64,000 bases of DNA from Phallusia mammillata (Eukaryota; Chordata; Ascidiacea; Phlebobranchia; Ascidiidae), in assembly GCA_003260075.1 (NCBI GenBank), contig QLIY01000154.1, positions 124,001 to 188,000 of the forward strand, written 5' to 3'. Numbering within the stretch: the stretch's first letter is position 1; each line of letters starts with the position of its first letter. Position numbers and translations under genes: made by a program. This document shows positions 60,756-64,000 of this stretch, one piece after another. The notes below the pieces were generated by a model that searched no databases, was not told where the DNA came from, and saw nothing but the letters and a program-made list of their open reading frames with translations.

Positions 60756-60814
<59 letters not shown>

Positions 60815-61026
60815 TTTTTTGAAAAAAAGCGATGGATAAATATTTTTTTTCCTGAAAATGTTATTTTTGTCTACTAAATGTAAATCAAGAACCCGCATTT
60901 AAACACACGAGCTATACACACGGGCGCGATAACATACAAAAAGATGCCAAAATACAACATGAGAACCATCGCAAACAGATTTTTCAGTTTTGGTGCATTT
61001 CGAACCTTGTATACAAATCGTCTAAA
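58710..61026. other. Gene-free stretch with one long G run
   Basis: No exon, RNA gene or repeat family is recognised. A 55-base G run lies at 60758-60812. Confidence 0.4.
60758..60812. other. 55-base G run, probable encoded assembly gap
   Basis: Pure G tract after actagcc and before catttttt, without duplicated flanks. Confidence 0.6.
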
Positions 61027-61027
61027 C

Positions 61028-61375
61028 CAGTGGTTCTCAACCTTTTAAGTTTGCGGACCGGTAAACTTTCAAAAATAATTTCGCGGACCGGTGGACTTTC
61101 AAAATCAAACCAAAATGTAATCACGACAAAAATATGCAGATCAAAAAAGTATAAAAAATTCAACTTAATGAGAAGTTTACTGCTGTCTGTTTGATATCAT
61201 ACGTGTTAAACGCGGTTCTAATGAAGTTTCTGCAAGGCGAAGTAGAGTGTTGACTTCCACACGATTTCTCTCACTTCAACATCTTGCATTTTGCAATTGA
61301 GATATGAAATTGTAATATTTGGTGAACCGGCCGGAACGTTGACGCGGACCGGTGCCGGTCCGCGGACCGGCGCTT

Positions 61376-61422
<47 letters not shown>
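61028..61422. mobile_element. Truncated hAT-type element ending in a 45-G run
   Basis: The left end CAGTGGTTCTCAACC and the repeated word gcggaccggt are typical. The expected right terminus is replaced by G at 61378-61422, so the end is lost in a probable gap. The left flank gtctaaac has no surviving partner. Confidence 0.68.
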
Positions 61423-61424
<2 letters not shown>

Positions 61425-61632
61425 AAGCGGTTGTCAGACACCATGTAAATACAATCCAACAGCCCTATAAGCTGGATTCTTGACCAATCTTTGAACTTTC
61501 TTGCTTGTTGTAACTGATGCATGGGAACAGTCGATCATTCCAGTCCATAAATGATAAAGCAACAACAAAAATATTTAAGAGCAAATCAATATTTTACACG
61601 TTACACCAGAAATTGATCGATACCATACTACT

Positions 61633-62115
61633 ATGCAATGCCATAAACAAAAAGTAAGACGCCATGTTGAAAAACACACAAACACTTGTGCATGTGAACA
61701 GTCGGACCACGGTGCGCTTCACGTAACCGGAATTCGATCGAGCCACTCCTGCGACATAACACAAGCGGTAGTGCGTTATCAGTGGGTAAATGAAAAGTCC
61801 AGCAAGAGAAAACTAAAACACGAAAGAGGCGATAAAAACGAGAAATCCGATTATGGGAGTTGCATTTGGGTCTATCTCGGCCACATCATAATAGCATCCA
61901 ATTGGAGAACTGATGATATTATAGCCCATCGCATAGACAATAACTACGGCGGTACTAAATACTGGACAACCTACAAGTATTGTGGCGCTAATAAAGCGAA
62001 GCAAAGACGACCCCAAGTGTCGGAGTTTTGGATGCTTGTACATTCTTCGTTGACGCCACCAAAACAAGAGGTAGAAACAGTTATGAGATGCTTGAAATCC
62101 CTAATAGCTGAGTAA
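61633..62115 (+). CDS. Uncertain open reading frame, 160 codons
   Basis: The longest plus-strand frame in this part, in a locally GC-richer patch that spans almost the whole frame. It starts MQCHKQKVRRHVEKH and includes YGSCIWVYLGHIIIASNWR and a C-terminal KSLIAE; no known domain is recognised. Opposite it, the minus strand has an 84-codon hydrophobic frame (61813-62067) and the proposed last exon of the small membrane protein (62107-61971). At most one of these readings is likely to be real. Confidence 0.3.
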   Translation: MQCHKQKVRRHVEKHTNTCACEQSDHGALHVTGIRSSHSCDITQAVVRYQWVNEKSSKRKLKHERGDKNEKSDYGSCIWVYLGHIIIASNWRTDDIIAHRIDNNYGGTKYWTTYKYCGANKAKQRRPQVSEFWMLVHSSLTPPKQEVETVMRCLKSLIAE

Positions 62116-62790
62116 AGTACGACTTGCTCAAAGCGGCATCTCACGACAACTAGGACACTTGCGACCAGGCAAAGTGCTCAGTGGCGTAGCCAGGGAGGGG
62201 CCAAAGGGGCAATGGCCCCTCCCAAATTTTTAAAGTTGTATATTGAGAAACTTTAATTTAGTGTAGTTTTGTCCCTCATCATTGTGGTTTCGTCTTTCAA
62301 CTATCAAAGGAATATATAAATTGACAAAAATGACTGTTGTCGCCAAGTTGTAAGCTGACATCCATGCTTTTTATATTTATGTAGACATGGAATAAATCAA
62401 TAAAGCGTTTGACTGTCCCGTCGAACCAAAGTTTTGGCAAATGTTTGGTAAAAGCACGGCTTACGCCGAGCATTAGCAAAGAGTTGTATTAGACAACAAA
62501 CTATTTGGCCCCTACCAAAATTTTCGTCTGCCTACGCCACTGAAAGTGCTCCTTGTGAAAGAAAGTCGTCCACCTTGAAGACGTTTCTTTTGTTTCAGGT
62601 TGTTCATGTTGCGTCGCCACTCGAAAATAGATAACCTTATGACCAAGTACAACGTAACAACTGTAAGGAACACATGAAGAATTTCGTCGCGAAGCCAAAG
62701 TCGAAGTATGTCGGCACTCGATTCCGGATCCCGGGTGGCGTTCCAAGAATCATTCATGGCCGGAGTAGTTACAGTCTTATTTAAATTCAT
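61971..62790 (-). CDS. Possible small single-pass membrane protein, two exons, 117 aa
   Basis: ATG at 62790. Exon 1 (62790-62574) encodes an extracellular-looking N-terminus with three N-glycosylation sites (NKT, NDS, NAT), then one membrane span (EILHVFLTVVTLYLVIRLSIF) and a basic stretch (EWRRNMNNLKQKKR). A donor CAAG|GTGGAC (phase 1) can join the acceptor TTTACTCAG|CT at 62107, giving 44 further residues (RDFKHLITVSTSC, NEECTSIQNSDTWG) to a stop at 61971. The layout is KCNE-like in outline only. The intron would contain the hAT element at 62179-62542. Exon 2 overlaps the rival plus-strand frame, so the model is tentative; exon 1 is better supported than exon 2. Confidence 0.38.
62179..62542. 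mobile_element. hAT-type element with perfect 8-bp target duplication
   Basis: Left end CAGTGGCGTAGCCAGG, right end CCTACGCCACTG. AAAGTGCT flanks both sides (62171-62178 and 62543-62550). The subterminal ggcaatggcccctccc and tttggcccctacc are typical of this widespread family. No transposase frame. Confidence 0.9.
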
Positions 62791-64000
62791 TTTAAAATTA
62801 TGGGTAGCCTTGTAAGATTGTTTGACTTGTGTGCAAACCGACGTTATGACCTGTAAAAAAATTAATGTTTGCAGCTAAACCATGTAGGCTACATTGAGTC
62901 CAAATGAAATGGTTCTTTATAGTTATTCGACACTGTCAGCGGATTTTTGCGGCGATTGGAAGCTATTGTTTCACAAACGAAACCTTGCTAACGATACACA
63001 TCTAAGTTATCTAATGATACGTTTGCCAGTTTTTTTGGTGACATTCAAATACGTATTACGCAAGAAAACTTATAAGCTGTAAGCAGATCCAAACCTTGCC
63101 TAAACCTAAAAGAACAAGCCCAAATCCGACCTACACTTGACTTTAAAGAAAGAAAGTTAGGATTTTGCCTTGAGATTAGATCAACCAACGTAAAATTACA
63201 ACACAAAAGTCACTAAGTGGAATTTAGGACCGAGCCGATCCCTCAGGACTAAACAATAGAAAAGCTAGACTTCCTTGATGTAAAGGTCTTTCGAGCATCT
63301 CACCATGCTACCCTGGTCCATTGCTCACATTTTATAGCTTACTTAATTGTTTTCATTTACGTAACGGTAGTATTCACGTGAATGTTACGTAACTCGTCAA
63401 TCAATTTTTTTACGGATCTTTCGTGCCGTTTACCTATTTGTTTTCTTTCTATTCACCAGACAAGCTGAAGATAGATAGTAATTACTATCCGCTTGCTGCG
63501 TCAGAGGCAGCTGGAAAGTTAATATCCTCGGCGTTGCACAGATCGTGTGGGCTTGTTTGTTCCACGTACATGGAAGCTTTATTGATCCCATTTCAGCATT
63601 AATATTCTTAAGCTTGGAAGCAACAACAATTTACTTGTGCCCATTCACTTGTGATATGCAACAATAACTTAGGCTAAGCCTGCTCCCATTTTTGTTTAAA
63701 GTGATTTGTGTGGGCTGATTTAAACAGTATTTAGAAAGCAAACAGATTTGTACTTGTATGCTTTTTATCAGAACTTTTACATCCACGCAAATTGGAAATA
63801 AGTATTGTACCAGCACCAATTTCTTTAAAAAGTACTTAAAGACGAGCTTTTGAATTACTTGCCATTGCCAACATCGGTACGGTAGCTAGGGGTTACCAAT
63901 CCCTGCCTCAGACCCTCATCGTCCTTACTTCAGGGACGCTTGTATGACCATTTTTCAGGTGGAAAGCGTTAAAAATTCTGAAACTTGCTGGTGAGACTGA
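62791..64000. other. No gene recognised to the window edge
   Basis: Short frames only, none with a motif or splice context. A gene continuing beyond the window cannot be excluded. Confidence 0.35.

Noticed and set aside
1..64000. CRISPR arrays, bacterial operons, phage or plasmid modules
   Set aside because: No regularly spaced repeats, ribosome-binding sites or co-directional compact frames; genes are spliced and clearly eukaryotic.

Overview
This window is invertebrate animal DNA, probably from a deuterostome and most likely a tunicate or a close relative. It is AT-rich and its genes are split into short exons by GT-AG introns of about 0.1-2 kb. It carries carbohydrate sulfotransferases and LU-domain proteins, and it is full of small hAT-type DNA transposons. 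The species call is an inference, because no rRNA or species-diagnostic gene is present. No operon, CRISPR array, plasmid or prophage feature is seen.

Layout. 1.4-2.1 kb: a single-exon GNAT acetyltransferase-like gene (-). 4.5-9.7 kb: a six-exon secreted protein (-) with a signal peptide, a galaxin-like di-cysteine module and a long coiled coil. 9.7-17.1 kb: nearly gene-free. 17.1-18.9 kb: a four-exon secreted protein (-) with two copies of a cysteine-rich domain. 22.3-27.1 kb and 36.5-40.4 kb: two tandem five-exon carbohydrate sulfotransferase genes (-) with the same exon structure, which lie in a larger duplicated block. 45.4-47.2 kb, 48.8-51.5 kb and 54.1-54.9 kb: three related four-transmembrane genes (+), of which the middle one is decaying (frameshifts and an hAT insertion in a coding exon). 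55.5-56.0 kb: the last exon of another membrane protein (-). 56.3-58.7 kb: a six-exon GPI-anchored protein (-) with three LU (Ly6/uPAR) domains. 62-62.8 kb: a possible small membrane protein (-) whose proposed intron holds an hAT element.

The assembly itself needs caution. There are 22 runs of pure G and no comparable run of C. Sixteen are 9-13 bases long, and most of these separate two slightly different copies of the same sequence. They look like roughly 10-base scaffold-gap placeholders written as G between overlapping allelic contigs. Six runs of 45-91 bases look like sized gaps. Many apparent tandem repeats, and some half-genes, are therefore probably artefacts, although the paired copies do show allelic differences, including a likely heterozygous transposon insertion.

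The multi-exon models were built by hand from splice-site sequence and reading-frame continuity. In every accepted model the intron phases agree across all junctions. Most of the predicted products are secreted or membrane proteins (extracellular matrix or surface, Golgi sulfation, four-TM proteins). Two positions also carry a hammerhead-ribozyme-like core of the kind known from Penelope-like retroelements.
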